A model generated the notes under the pieces. The model saw nothing but the letters and a program-made list of their open reading frames with translations. It had not been told where the DNA came from and searched no databases. 64,000 nt of DNA. Source: Deltaproteobacteria bacterium (GTDB lineage: Bacteria > Myxococcota > Kuafuiibacteriia > Kuafuiibacteriales > Kuafuiibacteriaceae). How positions within the stretch are numbered: position 1 is the first letter of the stretch; each line of letters starts with the position of its first letter. A program made the translations under genes and the position numbers. This document shows, in pieces, positions 17,002-26,226 of this stretch. The DNA is taken from contig JADJPE010000005.1 of the NCBI GenBank assembly GCA_016713425.1, positions 2,604,001-2,668,000 of the forward strand, given 5' to 3'.

Positions 17002-17283
17002 ATGGATAGCATGACGATCATCGCGGTGGCATCGATTGTTGTCGCCGGCATCACGACCGGGTTCGGCACCATGGCACCCGCGCTCGCGGAAGGGCGAGCG
17101 GTCGCGACGGCACTGAGCTCGCTGGCGCAGCAACCCGACGCGTCCGCCACTATCACTCGGACCTTGTTCGTGGGCCTGGCGATGATCGAGTCGACGGCCA
17201 TCTACTGTTTCGTGGTCTCGATGATTCTCATCTTTGCCAATCCCTTCTGGAACCACGTCATCGCTCAAGCTGCGGGGAGGTGA
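17002..17283 (+). CDS. atpE: N-ATPase c subunit with Na+-ligand-like signature
   Basis: Hairpin protein of 93 aa. Helix 2 carries the ion-binding glutamate in GLAMIESTAIY, where E, S, T and Y match the ligands of Na+-binding c rings. Helix 1 has a glutamate (PALAEGRAV) where the Ilyobacter Na+ ring has glutamine. This two-carboxylate form is standard in N-ATPases; whether it carries Na+ or H+ is disputed for the family. AAGGAG precedes the ATG. Confidence 0.95.
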   Translation: MDSMTIIAVASIVVAGITTGFGTMAPALAEGRAVATALSSLAQQPDASATITRTLFVGLAMIESTAIYCFVVSMILIFANPFWNHVIAQAAGR

Positions 17284-17286
17284 TTC

Positions 17287-18117
17287 GTGCCCATCGATTG
17301 GTTCACCGTCGGTGCGCAGGCGCTCAACTTCGTCATCCTGGTGTGGCTGATGAAGCGGTTTCTCTATAAGCCGATCCTCGTTGCTATCGACGCCCGGGAG
17401 AAGCGAATCGCCGCGGAGCTCGCGGACGCCGACGCGAAGAAGGCGGAGGCTCAAAAGGAGCGCGCCGAGTTCCAGCACAAAAACGCGGAGTTCGACCAGC
17501 AGCGCGCCACACTCTTGAGCCAGGCCATTGATGAGGCAAAAGCCGAGGGTCAGCGGCTTCAGGGCGAGGCGCGGGAGGTGGCCGAGGCCTTGAGCGCGAA
17601 ACGGAAGGAGACGCTGAGACGCGAAGCCCATGACCTAAGCCTGGCGCTCGGTCGCCACACACGCGAAGAGGTGTTTGCCATCGTGCGAAAGGCGCTGACG
17701 GATCTTGCCACGACGAGCTTGGAAGAGCGCATGAGCGATGTGTTCACGCGCCGCTTGCGAGAAATGAATAGCCAGACGAAAGCGCGCCTGGGCGCGGCCC
17801 TGAAGACGGCGTCTGACGCTGCGCTTGTGCGTAGCGCCTTCGAGCTGCCCAGCGAGCAGCGCGCGGCGATACGAACTGCGCTCAACGAAGCCTTCTCCGC
17901 CGATGTCCAAGTCCGCTTCGAGACTGCATCAAACCTGATCGGTGGCATCGAACTCGCCACGAATGGACAGAAGGTGGCTTGGAGCATCGACGATTATCTC
18001 GGGTCGCTGGAGAAGAGCGTCGCGGCCCTGGTGGGCGCGGGCGCCCGACCGGAGCAGGGGGTCAAGCCCGAGCCGGTGTCCGTCCCGAAAAGAGGGGCCA
18101 ATGAGCACATTGCCTGA
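17287..18117 (+). CDS. atpF: N-ATPase b subunit with delta-like C-terminus
   Basis: Peripheral stalk protein, 276 aa, GTG start. One N-terminal span (WFTVGAQALNFVILVWLMKRF), a long charged coiled coil, and a C-terminal part (ELPSEQRAAIRTALNEAF ... SNLIGGIELA) that resembles the delta subunit. The operon has no separate atpH, so this extension probably replaces delta. Confidence 0.93.
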   Translation: MPIDWFTVGAQALNFVILVWLMKRFLYKPILVAIDAREKRIAAELADADAKKAEAQKERAEFQHKNAEFDQQRATLLSQAIDEAKAEGQRLQGEAREVAEALSAKRKETLRREAHDLSLALGRHTREEVFAIVRKALTDLATTSLEERMSDVFTRRLREMNSQTKARLGAALKTASDAALVRSAFELPSEQRAAIRTALNEAFSADVQVRFETASNLIGGIELATNGQKVAWSIDDYLGSLEKSVAALVGAGARPEQGVKPEPVSVPKRGANEHIA

Positions 18118-19738
18118 AAGCCTAGGGAGCGTTCTCGATGGTGCCTTCCACGGGATGCGCTGCGCGAGAGAGAGCTTCACGCCGCAGTTCGTGCCACGTG
18201 AGGTCGGAACCATCACGTCGATCTCCACTGGCATCGCTACGGTCGCCGGCCTCCCGGGCGTGGGCTTTGATGAGTTGGTCAAGTTCCCCGGTGGAGTCTT
18301 TGGTGTCGCGTTCAACGTGGATGAAGCCGCAGTCGGTGTCGTTCTGCTGGGCGAATACTGGCATCTGCATGCAGGCGACGAAGTCGAGCGTACGGGTCGG
18401 GTGATGGATGTCGCCGTAGGCGACGGATTGTTGGGGCGTGTGACCGATCCGCTCGGTCGGCCTCTCGATGGCAACGGACCGCTCTCGGAGCGAGATCGCT
18501 TGCCCATCGAGCGCCCTGCCGCGCACATCATGGACCGCGCACCGGTGACCGTACCACTCCAGACCGGCATCAAGGTCATCGATGCGCTCATCCCGATCGG
18601 GCGCGGCCAGCGTGAGCTCATTCTGGGCGACCGGCAGACCGGCAAGACCGCCATTGCGATCGACACCATCCTCAACCAGCAGGGCCAGAACGTCGTGTGT
18701 GTCTACTGCGCCATTGGCCAGCGAGCTTCTGCCGTGGCGAAGACCGTGGCGATGCTGCGGGAGAGGGCTGCCTTGGAGTACACCGTCGTGGTCGTCACCG
18801 AGGGCAACGATCCGCCAGGTCTGACCTACATCGCTCCTTACGCGGCGACCAGCATCGCCGAGCATTTCATGGAGGCGGGACGCGACGTGCTGATCGTCTA
18901 CGACGATCTGACGCAGCACGCCCGCGCTTATCGAGAGCTTTCCCTCCTGCTCCGGCGACCACCCGGACGCGAAGCGTTCCCGGGCGACATTTTTTACATC
19001 CACTCGCGCCTGCTCGAACGGGCGACACATCTTCGCGCGGAGCTCGGAGGCGGATCGCTCACGGCCCTGCCCATCATCGAGACCGAAGCCCAGAATATTT
19101 CAGCATACATTCCAACAAACCTGATTTCGATCACCGATGGGCAACTCTACCTCTCGCCCAGGTTGTTCGAATTGGGCGTGCTGCCGGCGGTCGATGTTGG
19201 CAAATCCGTCTCGCGCGTCGGTGGCAAGGCGCAGCGCGCGGCTTACCGCACTGTGGCAGGCGACCTCAAGCTCGCCTACGCGCAGTTCGAGGAGCTCGAG
19301 ACCTTTGCCCGGTTTGGCGCCCGACTCGATGAAGACACGCGCAAGACCATTGAACATGGACGGCGAATCCGCGCTTGCCTCAAACAACCGGAGCTGTCCC
19401 CGGTGGCTGTGCCCGAACAGATAGCTGTGCTCCTGGCTTTGACCGCGGAGCTATTCGATCGGGTGCCGATCGATCAAATGGCGAATGCCGAGAGTGCTGT
19501 GCGCGAGGCAGCCTCAACCATTCCGGCCAAGGTGTGTGCGCGGTTCGACGGCACCGCAGAACTGGAAGATGAGGATCGCAGGATGATTCTCGAGATCGCC
19601 GGCCGGGCGCTGGCGCGTTTCCACCCTAAGCCTGACCTCAAGCCCGAAGCCAAGGAAGGGTTACAGCCTGATCCGAAATCCATACCGGAGGCCGAGACGG
19701 AGATCGAACCCAAAGCGGTGCGGAAGGTGAAGTCGTGA
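18101..19738 (+). CDS. atpA: N-type ATPase alpha subunit
   Basis: Protein of 545 aa. The P-loop is GDRQTGKT; VYCAIGQRAS, YDDLTQHARAYRELSLLLRRPPGREAFPGDIFY and the VSRVGG arginine-finger region are all seen. The N-terminus lacks a long b-binding helix, and about 30 extra P/E/K-rich residues end it. Start overlaps atpF. Confidence 0.96.
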   Translation: MSTLPESLGSVLDGAFHGMRCARESFTPQFVPREVGTITSISTGIATVAGLPGVGFDELVKFPGGVFGVAFNVDEAAVGVVLLGEYWHLHAGDEVERTGRVMDVAVGDGLLGRVTDPLGRPLDGNGPLSERDRLPIERPAAHIMDRAPVTVPLQTGIKVIDALIPIGRGQRELILGDRQTGKTAIAIDTILNQQGQNVVCVYCAIGQRASAVAKTVAMLRERAALEYTVVVVTEGNDPPGLTYIAPYAATSIAEHFMEAGRDVLIVYDDLTQHARAYRELSLLLRRPPGREAFPGDIFYIHSRLLERATHLRAELGGGSLTALPIIETEAQNISAYIPTNLISITDGQLYLSPRLFELGVLPAVDVGKSVSRVGGKAQRAAYRTVAGDLKLAYAQFEELETFARFGARLDEDTRKTIEHGRRIRACLKQPELSPVAVPEQIAVLLALTAELFDRVPIDQMANAESAVREAASTIPAKVCARFDGTAELEDEDRRMILEIAGRALARFHPKPDLKPEAKEGLQPDPKSIPEAETEIEPKAVRKVKS

Positions 19739-20688
19739 GCAACACAACGGCGAGTCTGCGCCGAAAAATCGCCAGCGCCGGAGATCTACAATCCGTGGTT
19801 CGCACAATGAAAGCCTTGGCCGCCTCGAGTATTGGGCAATACGAACAATCGGTGCGCGCACTCGCCGACTACTATCGAACCGTGGAGCTCGCGTTGGGCG
19901 CGTGCTTTCGGGCGAGCGGGCCCGCGCTGTTGTCGAGCGAGCCGAATGCACGACCCGCGCACAACGCGATCGGTTCCGTCGTGTTCGGTTCCGTCGTGTT
20001 CGGTTCCGACCAGGGCCTCGTGGGTCAGTTCAATGAGGTCGTGGCCGATTTCGCGATTGAGACCCTCGCAGCGCTGCCGGGCAAGAGCGAAGTCTGGGCC
20101 GTTGGTGAGCGCGTTCATGCGCGCCTGGTCGACGCGGGCGTTTCGCTAAAGAACGTGTTTTCGGTGCCTAATTCGGTCAAGACCATCGGTTCGCTTGTCG
20201 GGGAGATTCTCGTGGAAACCGAGACGCGCCCCAGCGCGGTTGTGCCCCTTGAGCTCCACCTGTTCTACAACCGCGCCACCACGGCAAGCGGGTCTAGCTC
20301 GATCTATGCGCCGGTCACCCAGCGACTTCTGCCGCTAGACGAAGGTTGGCGTCGCGAGCTGGTCGAGGTTCCGTGGCCCACGGCAAGATTGCCTGAGGTC
20401 CTCGGGGGCGACACCGCGACGCTACGCGCACTCATCCGCGAATATCTCTTCATTTCGCTCTTCCGGGCGTGCGCCGAATCTCTCGCGAGTGAGAATGCAA
20501 GCCGGCTGTCGGCGATGCAACGCGCCGACAAGAACATCGACGACTTGCTTGAGGAACTCAACGGGAGCTTCCGCCGATTGCGACAGAGCAGCATCGACGA
20601 GGAGTTGTTCGACGTGATCTCGGGCGTCGAGGCACTCTCGAAAGGAAGCGCGCTCACCACGGAGACACGCAGAGGCGGCACATCATGA
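19735..20688 (+). CDS. atpG: N-type ATPase gamma subunit
   Basis: Central shaft, 317 aa, GTG start overlapping the atpA stop. The N-terminal coiled coil (LRRKIASAGDLQSVVRTMKA) and VFGSDQGLVGQFN are typical. A five-residue duplication (GSVVF twice) lies just before SDQG, from a 15-bp repeat. The last 91 bp, with 42 bp beyond the stop, recur at 41464-41598. Confidence 0.95.
   Translation: MSNTTASLRRKIASAGDLQSVVRTMKALAASSIGQYEQSVRALADYYRTVELALGACFRASGPALLSSEPNARPAHNAIGSVVFGSVVFGSDQGLVGQFNEVVADFAIETLAALPGKSEVWAVGERVHARLVDAGVSLKNVFSVPNSVKTIGSLVGEILVETETRPSAVVPLELHLFYNRATTASGSSSIYAPVTQRLLPLDEGWRRELVEVPWPTARLPEVLGGDTATLRALIREYLFISLFRACAESLASENASRLSAMQRADKNIDDLLEELNGSFRRLRQSSIDEELFDVISGVEALSKGSALTTETRRGGTS
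19972..20001 (+). repeat. 15-bp tandem duplication in atpG
   Basis: Two perfect copies of GGTTCCGTCGTGTTC, adding five residues next to the conserved SDQGLVG segment. Confidence 0.93.
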
Positions 20689-20730
20689 CGCTGCAAATCG
20701 AGCCCGCGATGTCTGCGTTCCCGAGGGGCA
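20598..20730 (+). repeat. atpG 3' end and downstream bases, duplicated at 41464
   Basis: About 133 bp covering the last 30 codons of atpG and 42 bp beyond recur in the same orientation at 41464-41598 with about four differences. Here the frame opening at the atpG stop (ATGA) reads MTLQIEPAMSAF; in the other copy it reads MTPQIEPRDFCVPEG, which looks like the true start of a lost downstream gene. Confidence 0.88.
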
Positions 20731-20812
20731 AAACGACAAATACCTCAAGTATTGCGTGTGCCGCTTGCCCTGAATCCACGACAGTCTTCGGCCGATGCGG
20801 TCAGATGTCCAG

Positions 20813-21109
20813 TGAACCGCCCCGGCCTTCCCGGAGACTCAATTGATGAAGGGATTGAGCCATGGGGAGACGGTGATCGGCCTCTTCAAGACGGAGGTGA
20901 TCAAAAGGCGGGGTCCTTGGCGATGCGTCGAGCCGGTCGAGTACGCAACGCTCAAGTGGGTGAGCTGGTTCAACAACCGAAGGATCCTCGGGCCTCTTGG
21001 CTACGTGTCGCCCGCGGAGTACAAGGAGGCCTACTATCGAGATCGGGAGAGCCCGGCGATGGTCGCCGGACTTCACTAAACAGCTCTCCGAGGATCCCGG
21101 GGCGGTTCA
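20813..21109 (+). mobile_element. IS3-family deletion derivative with both ends
   Basis: Imperfect 25-bp inverted ends (both beginning TGAACCGCCCCGG inward) bound a 297-bp segment. Inside is only the C-terminal part of an IS3 OrfB integrase (ETVIGLFKTEVIKRRGPW, then WFNNRRILGPLGYVSPAEY). It is too short to transpose alone and has no matching flanking direct repeat. Confidence 0.82.
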
Positions 21110-21112
21110 ACA

Positions 21113-21270
21113 ATGACTGGTCTGAAAACAACGGAGACGATGACAGTGACGGGATCGCTGACCTGTCCGGCGAAAATATTCTGGTGCCAGATTTTCAAGA
21201 AAACCACCATATATACAATGTACGTTTCAATGATGAAACGCTGGCCTATACCATCACTCCTGCCAACTAG
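21113..21270 (+). other. Low-GC orphan C-terminal coding fragment
   Basis: A frame ending at the TAG at 21268 reads ENNGDDDSDGIADLSGENIL and ends in TLAYTITPAN. Base composition is clearly AT-richer than the neighbours. It has no start of its own and abuts the IS3 derivative. It might be the tail of a pilin-like or secreted protein, but this is not established. Confidence 0.4.
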
Positions 21271-21453
21271 ATCGAGCCGTTCGGTTTGCGCGGAGGGCGA
21301 TGCGGGCGCATGACGACGAGTGCACCACCCACGATGAGGCCTCAGCGGTTCCGTTCCTCGAGAGGCGCCCGCGACTCGCGGCCCCTGGGAAGTGCGGGGG
21401 CGTCGCGGCGCTCCCCGCTTGCGGCTCCGAGGCGGGAGTTCTCAAAGACCGCG

Positions 21454-22305
21454 ATGCTTCGGGCGATGGTCTCGACAGTCGTGATCTCGGCCGTGGTGCT
21501 CTTGGGGTCGACATCCTCGGCCGACGCCGCGTGGACTCAGGCTCGAGGTCGGCTGTACTTGAAGACCTGGAATCGCTCGATCGTGGGGCGTGCGGCCTAC
21601 GTGCGCGCACGCGATATCCAAGGGACCGCCGACGTCTATCAGGACCATCAGCTCAACATCTACGGCGAGCTCGGCCTGACGCCCGACGTGACGTTTGTGC
21701 TTCAGAGCGTCCTCGTTGGCTTCGCACGCTACGGCGGACGTAGCGTCGGATACTTCGGCGGAGTGCGAGCCGGGGCTCGCTTCGCCCTCGCAGACGGGTT
21801 TCCGCTCGCGCTCGAGGTGCAGCTCGGCGCCCAGCCTGGCGCCGAACGACTCGGCATGGGGAAGCTGTCGGAGAGCGGTCAATCCTACGTCATAACGCCG
21901 TCGATCGGGACCGCCGTGGGCAGCGCTCAGCTCCAGGCAGGCCATTCCTGGGTATCGACCAAGAACGAAGGCTCGACCTGGATCGTAGCGGCGCTCGGCA
22001 CGACGGTCTTCTCCAACGGTGCGCTCTCGCCTGCCTTCATCGGGAGCGCGAAGCTCGGACATGGGTTTGCGTCGGGACTCAGTCTCGACGTTCACCTGCC
22101 CTGGTATCACAGCGTAAAGGTCGATCCGACGGTCAACGTACTCGGGAGCGGCGACACGCGTTATCTTGGGATAGGCCTTGGTGTTTCCTATCGAATCGTC
22201 GGAGCTCTCGCCCTCAACGCGTCAGCCGACGGGGTGTTCTACGCCTGGTCGAACGCCGCGACTCCGTCGCTGTCGGTCGGCCTGGAACTTACGCAGGAGC
22301 CGTAG
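21454..22305 (+). CDS. Outer-membrane beta-barrel-like protein
   Basis: Protein of 283 aa. A Sec signal peptide (MLRAMVSTVVISAVVLLGSTSSADA) precedes alternating strands with many glycines and aromatic residues; family not recognised. Start chosen to place the signal peptide at the N-terminus; the frame is open further upstream. Ends LSVGLELTQEP, with no terminal aromatic residue. IS91-like DNA begins 20 bp downstream. Confidence 0.7.
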   Translation: MLRAMVSTVVISAVVLLGSTSSADAAWTQARGRLYLKTWNRSIVGRAAYVRARDIQGTADVYQDHQLNIYGELGLTPDVTFVLQSVLVGFARYGGRSVGYFGGVRAGARFALADGFPLALEVQLGAQPGAERLGMGKLSESGQSYVITPSIGTAVGSAQLQAGHSWVSTKNEGSTWIVAALGTTVFSNGALSPAFIGSAKLGHGFASGLSLDVHLPWYHSVKVDPTVNVLGSGDTRYLGIGLGVSYRIVGALALNASADGVFYAWSNAATPSLSVGLELTQEP

Positions 22306-22325
22306 GATCTCCGAGTCGACGACGG

Positions 22326-23455
22326 CCGATCGGGCAATCAATCGGCTTCGACTATGCCCGGAGCCGTCGGAGAACCGACGGAGGTTTGCGACGAGTCGCA
22401 TGTTGCGCGCAGTCTGGCCGGTTTGGAACGGCACAAGACGGGACTGCCGTTGAGTTCCGTAGCCTGCGCGCAGCGTTCAGACGTACCTCTCCCCAGCGGA
22501 CGAGCCGCGCGACCGCGCGGACAAGAAGCGCCGAGCCCGGGCGCTTGGGACCTTGGGTTGGTTGTGGAGTGGATCAGAGATCGAGGGCGAGCTGAGGGGG
22601 ATCTCGAGCGCATCGCGGCCGTCGCATCCGACCGAGAATCTGCGCGACGTGACTCGATTCAGTCACCGCACCGATCGGCCTAAGTGGGCCGCCACACCAC
22701 AAGCAGCGCTCTCCATCAATCGAATAGACGCGGGCCAACAGTTTGGCCCACGACATGCGACGTTTCTGAACCCGAGGCCTCATGTTCTCGATCGGGAAGG
22801 CGAGCTGAAGAACCGGTGCGGGCCTTGGAACAATCGCGCGCCGCAGTTTCGAGGCCGAGGCCAGAACTCCGGCGTAGCGAACCTGATGCTGCGCCGGGGG
22901 AGGAACGAGCCACGCGAGGCGTCTCAGAAACTGCACCGGCAGAAACTGAACCGGTGATAGAACGATCGCAGCCTGGCCGTTCTTCGCTGGACGACGAAGC
23001 GTCAGCCGAACTCGGCCATCATCGGTCATGCGAAGTTGATCTTCGGCGAAGGGCGGACGGGCTGCATATAGGCAGAGCCTTTCTCGTCCTCGTCGATCGC
23101 CTTGGGCAACACGAACCTGAGCATGAACACTGAATCCACCACACGCGATCGCCGTGGACTTGACGTCCACGATGCGACTTGGCGACAGCATCGATGGCTC
23201 CGCGAGGCCGCGCACAGACCAGCGCTCCACGGGTGTTAGCGATGCTTCCTCAAGAGCGTCTGACTCGCTTCGGAGATATCCGCGCTTCGCGAGGAATTTC
23301 TCCATCTTCTTGAAAACGCCTTAGGCCAACGAGAGAAGGTCTCGATTCGTTGGGGCTGGGCATTCGACGAAACGGGGACTCTCTTCTTCGTTCGCGAAGA
23401 CGCCGTCGAGAACGAGCACATGAAGATGGGGTGAGATGTTCAGGGTCTTCGTGAA
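22326..23455 (-). mobile_element. IS91-like element, truncated copy A
   Basis: Begins at the hairpin terminus CCGATCGGGCAATCAATCGG and carries the C-terminal part of a Y2 transposase on the minus strand: ARPPFAEDQLRMTDDGRVRL, PVQFLRRLAWLVPPPAQHQV and a final CxxC segment. It stops at GTCTTCGTGAA, the same base where copy C stops. The N-terminal zinc-binding and catalytic parts are missing. Confidence 0.85.
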
Positions 23456-23730
23456 CATCCAAGGCTCCTCGTGCGGGCCGCACTCGCCTTCGAGCAACGT
23501 GCGCTCGCCGCACTCGAGGCCTTCTTCGCCTCAAGTTTGGGGCACCGGTGGAGCCGCCCACAGCCGCGAGGACGCGCGCGCCCGTCCTGACCATCGCGGT
23601 TTCACGGTCGAACTCCCACTCACGGAGGGGGTGCTCAACTATAGCAACCAACTCCTCGTCAAAGCCCACCTTCGAGATGTCTCGGGGATCGTGGTGGCGA
23701 GCTTTGGCGAACCCACGCCACAGCCCGTGC
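23456..23730. other. Unassigned stretch between IS91 copy A and the YdjM-like gene
   Basis: Frames are open on both strands. The minus-strand frame VGFDEELVAIVEHPLREWEF looks protein-like but no family was recognised. Probably debris of a gene cut by IS91 copy A. Confidence 0.4.
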
Positions 23731-24435
23731 TCACTCTAGACGCTCCTTTCGAGGACGCAACCTCGGCCTCGGCTTCTCTTCGGTTTTCTTCCCCCAGTCC
23801 GCCCAATGTGCCCACGCGACGAGGAGCCACATTGCGATGGCGGGGCCGGCAATGGCGGCCGCCGGAGTACCGGCGTTCGGCTTCGGGCCGAAGGCGGTTG
23901 CCAGGTACATCAGGAACAAGAAGCCGATCAGGCCCCAGAAGGCCCAGCGTCGCTTGCTTCGGGTAGGGCCGGCGGTGGTCACGAAGATCCAGATGCCCAC
24001 CGCGAAAAAGCCAAGCTCGATGATGACGGTCGCTGCAACCGAGTTCCAAAGCGAAAGCCCGACCTTGAGGTCGCTGCCTGGCCAGACGGGCAGATCGGGG
24101 GTGTGGCTGATGAAATCCAAGACCCAATGGCTCATCACGAGGATGGCCATTGTCATGGCCTCGCGTCGAGAGCATCGAGTGAGCTTGCAGATGGCGATCG
24201 CGGCAAGTGACCAGACGGCGGTCATGCCGAGGCTGTGAGACCACGGGTAGCTGTCGAACACCAAGGGGTTGAACGCGGTCGCGCCCGTGTCGACGTGTAC
24301 GGTCTCGACGCCGGCGAGCACGAGAACCGGCCACAGGAGATCGAGAAACTGGCATCCAATGAAAAGAACGCCCAAGGAGACGCGAGGCGCCGCTCTCTTG
24401 GCGGCCAGTGCGGCGGCAAAGTGGCCCACGAACAT
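23731..24435 (-). CDS. YdjM-like membrane-bound metal-dependent hydrolase
   Basis: Protein of 234 aa with about six spans. The N-terminus MFVGHFAAALAAKRAAPRVS, the FLDLLWP segment, the YPWSHSLG histidine motif and SHWVLDFISHTPDLPV match the YdjM/DUF457 group, in which H and D residues are thought to bind metal. Substrate unknown. It is isolated between mobile elements. Confidence 0.8.
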   Translation of the reverse strand: MFVGHFAAALAAKRAAPRVSLGVLFIGCQFLDLLWPVLVLAGVETVHVDTGATAFNPLVFDSYPWSHSLGMTAVWSLAAIAICKLTRCSRREAMTMAILVMSHWVLDFISHTPDLPVWPGSDLKVGLSLWNSVAATVIIELGFFAVGIWIFVTTAGPTRSKRRWAFWGLIGFLFLMYLATAFGPKPNAGTPAAAIAGPAIAMWLLVAWAHWADWGKKTEEKPRPRLRPRKERLE

Positions 24436-24756
24436 TCCGCGTGTCTACGATCGCCGACGCATCAAGTCCAGCGCTCGGCGGCCCAAGAAGCCAGTGCTTG
24501 CTCTGATCAGAGGGGGATGACATCCCGATCGACTGTGGTCGCTCGCTTCATATCAAGAACAGGCATCAAGGTATCGATGTGCTCTCTGGTGCCGGGCTCC
24601 AACATCACACGAGCCTTCGGTGTCTCCACGCTCGAGACATGGTACTGCGCCTTCAAGAAGCATGGCTCCGAGGCTTGAGGCCGGAGGGACGGGCCCGAGG
24701 ACATGCTCTGGAAGTCGAAGGAAAGCTTCGGGAACTTCACCTTCGGATCCTTCAGG
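24436..24756. other. Unassigned stretch next to IS91 copy B
   Basis: A minus-strand frame reading KFPKLSFDFQSMSSG ... VETPKARVMLEPGTREHIDT and ending near 24516 looks like a coding fragment that runs out of the IS end. No start and no recognised family. Confidence 0.35.
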
Positions 24757-25790
24757 CCGATAGGGCAATCAATCGGCTTCGACCATGCCCGGAGCCGTCG
24801 GAGAACCGACGCAGGTGTACGACGAGTCACATGTTGCGCGCATTCTCGAGGCATCGCGGCCGTCGCATCCGACCGAGCGTCTGCGCGACGTGACTCGATT
24901 CAGTCACCGCACCGATCGGCCTAACTGGGCCGCCACAGCTCAAGCAGCGCTCTCCATCAATCGAATAGACGCGGGCCAACAGTTTGGCCCACGACATGCG
25001 ACGTTTCTGAACCCGAGGCCTCATGTTCTCGATCGAGAAGGCGAGCTGAAGAACCGGTGCGGGCCTTGGAACAATCGCGCGCCGCACTTTCGAGGCCGAG
25101 GCCAGAACGCCCGCGTAGCGAACCTGATGCTGCGCCGGGGGAGGAACGAGCCACGCGAGGCGTCTCAGACACTGAACCGGTGATAGAACGATCGCACCCT
25201 GGCCGTTCTTCGCTGGACGACGAAGCGTCAGCCGAACTCGGCCATCATCGGTCATGCGTAGTTGATCTTCGGCGAAGGGCGGACGGGCCGCATATAGGCA
25301 GAGCCCTTCTCGTCCTCGTCGATCGCCTTGGGCAACACGAACCTGAGCATGAACACTGAATCCACCACACGCGATCGCCGTGGACTTGACGCCCACGATG
25401 CGACTTGGCGACAGCATCGATGGCTCCGCGAGGCCGCGCACATACCAGCGCTCCAAGGGTGTCAGCGATGCTTCATCAAGAGCGTCCGACTCGCTTCGGA
25501 GATATCCGCTCTTCGCGAGAAATTTCTCCATCTTCTTGAAAACGCTTTGGGCCAACGAGAGAAGGTCTCGATTCGTTGGGGCTGGGCATTCGACGAAACG
25601 GGGACCCTCTTCTTCGTTCGCGAAGACTCCGTCGAGAACGAGCACATGAAGATGGGGTGAGATGTTCAAGGTCTTCGTGAATCGCTGAATGAAGGTGACG
25701 GCGCCGCATTTCGGTTCTGGGAGACCCTGACATCGAGCCCAGCCGGTCAGTTGCTCAAAGATCGCCCGAACGAAGAAGTTCACCATCTTC
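24757..25790 (-). mobile_element. IS91-like element, copy B, C-terminal part
   Basis: Starts at CCGATAGGGCAATCAATCGG. The minus-strand transposase keeps more than the other copies: TFIQRFTKTLNISPHLHVLVL with the HLH motif of Y2 transposases, then the shared C-terminal half. About 240 bp near the terminus are deleted relative to copies A and C. The N-terminal side is cut by the IS66 left end at 25791. Confidence 0.87.
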
Positions 25791-25860
25791 GTAACTGACC
25801 GGTCCGCAGCGTCCGGGCCTTCCGATGGCGGCGATGTTCGAGATCGCGTACCGCGCGCGC

Positions 25861-26223
25861 ATGCAGAAGCGAAATATCGAACCCCGCCGGACCGCCATGG
25901 AGTGGCGCAGCATCGTCGACCGCTGGCAGCGCAGTGGCCAGAGCGTGGAAGTCTTCGCGAAGAAGCACCGCCTCTCAAAGAAGTCGCTGACGTGGTGGCG
26001 ATGGCGACTTCGAGCTGGCGCCACCTCGTCCACACGGTCGGGCGTGGATGAGCTCGCCTTCGTTCCGCTCACCACGTCGCTGTCTCCGTCGGAGGTCGCG
26101 CAGGCGGAGACTCGTTGGGTCCTCGAGACGGCAGCCGGCCTGCGGGTCGAGATGTCGGGTGGGACGGCGCTCGTGGTCGAGGGTCTCAGTGTCGCGCTCG
26201 AGCGCGTGCGCGGGAGGGAGTGA
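25861..26223 (+). CDS. tnpA: IS66 TnpA
   Basis: About 120 aa. Helix-turn-helix part: EWRSIVDRWQRSGQSVEVFAKKHRLSKKSLTWWRWRLR. Starts at 25825 or 25897 are also possible because no ribosome binding site decides. First gene of the IS66 trio, needed for transposition together with TnpB and TnpC. Confidence 0.85.
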   Translation: MQKRNIEPRRTAMEWRSIVDRWQRSGQSVEVFAKKHRLSKKSLTWWRWRLRAGATSSTRSGVDELAFVPLTTSLSPSEVAQAETRWVLETAAGLRVEMSGGTALVVEGLSVALERVRGRE

Positions 26224-26226
26224 GGG

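Noticed and set aside
23456..23730. MurB or other FAD-binding gene fragment on the minus strand
   Set aside because: A few residues looked suggestive but the glycine-rich FAD motif is absent and the frame breaks.
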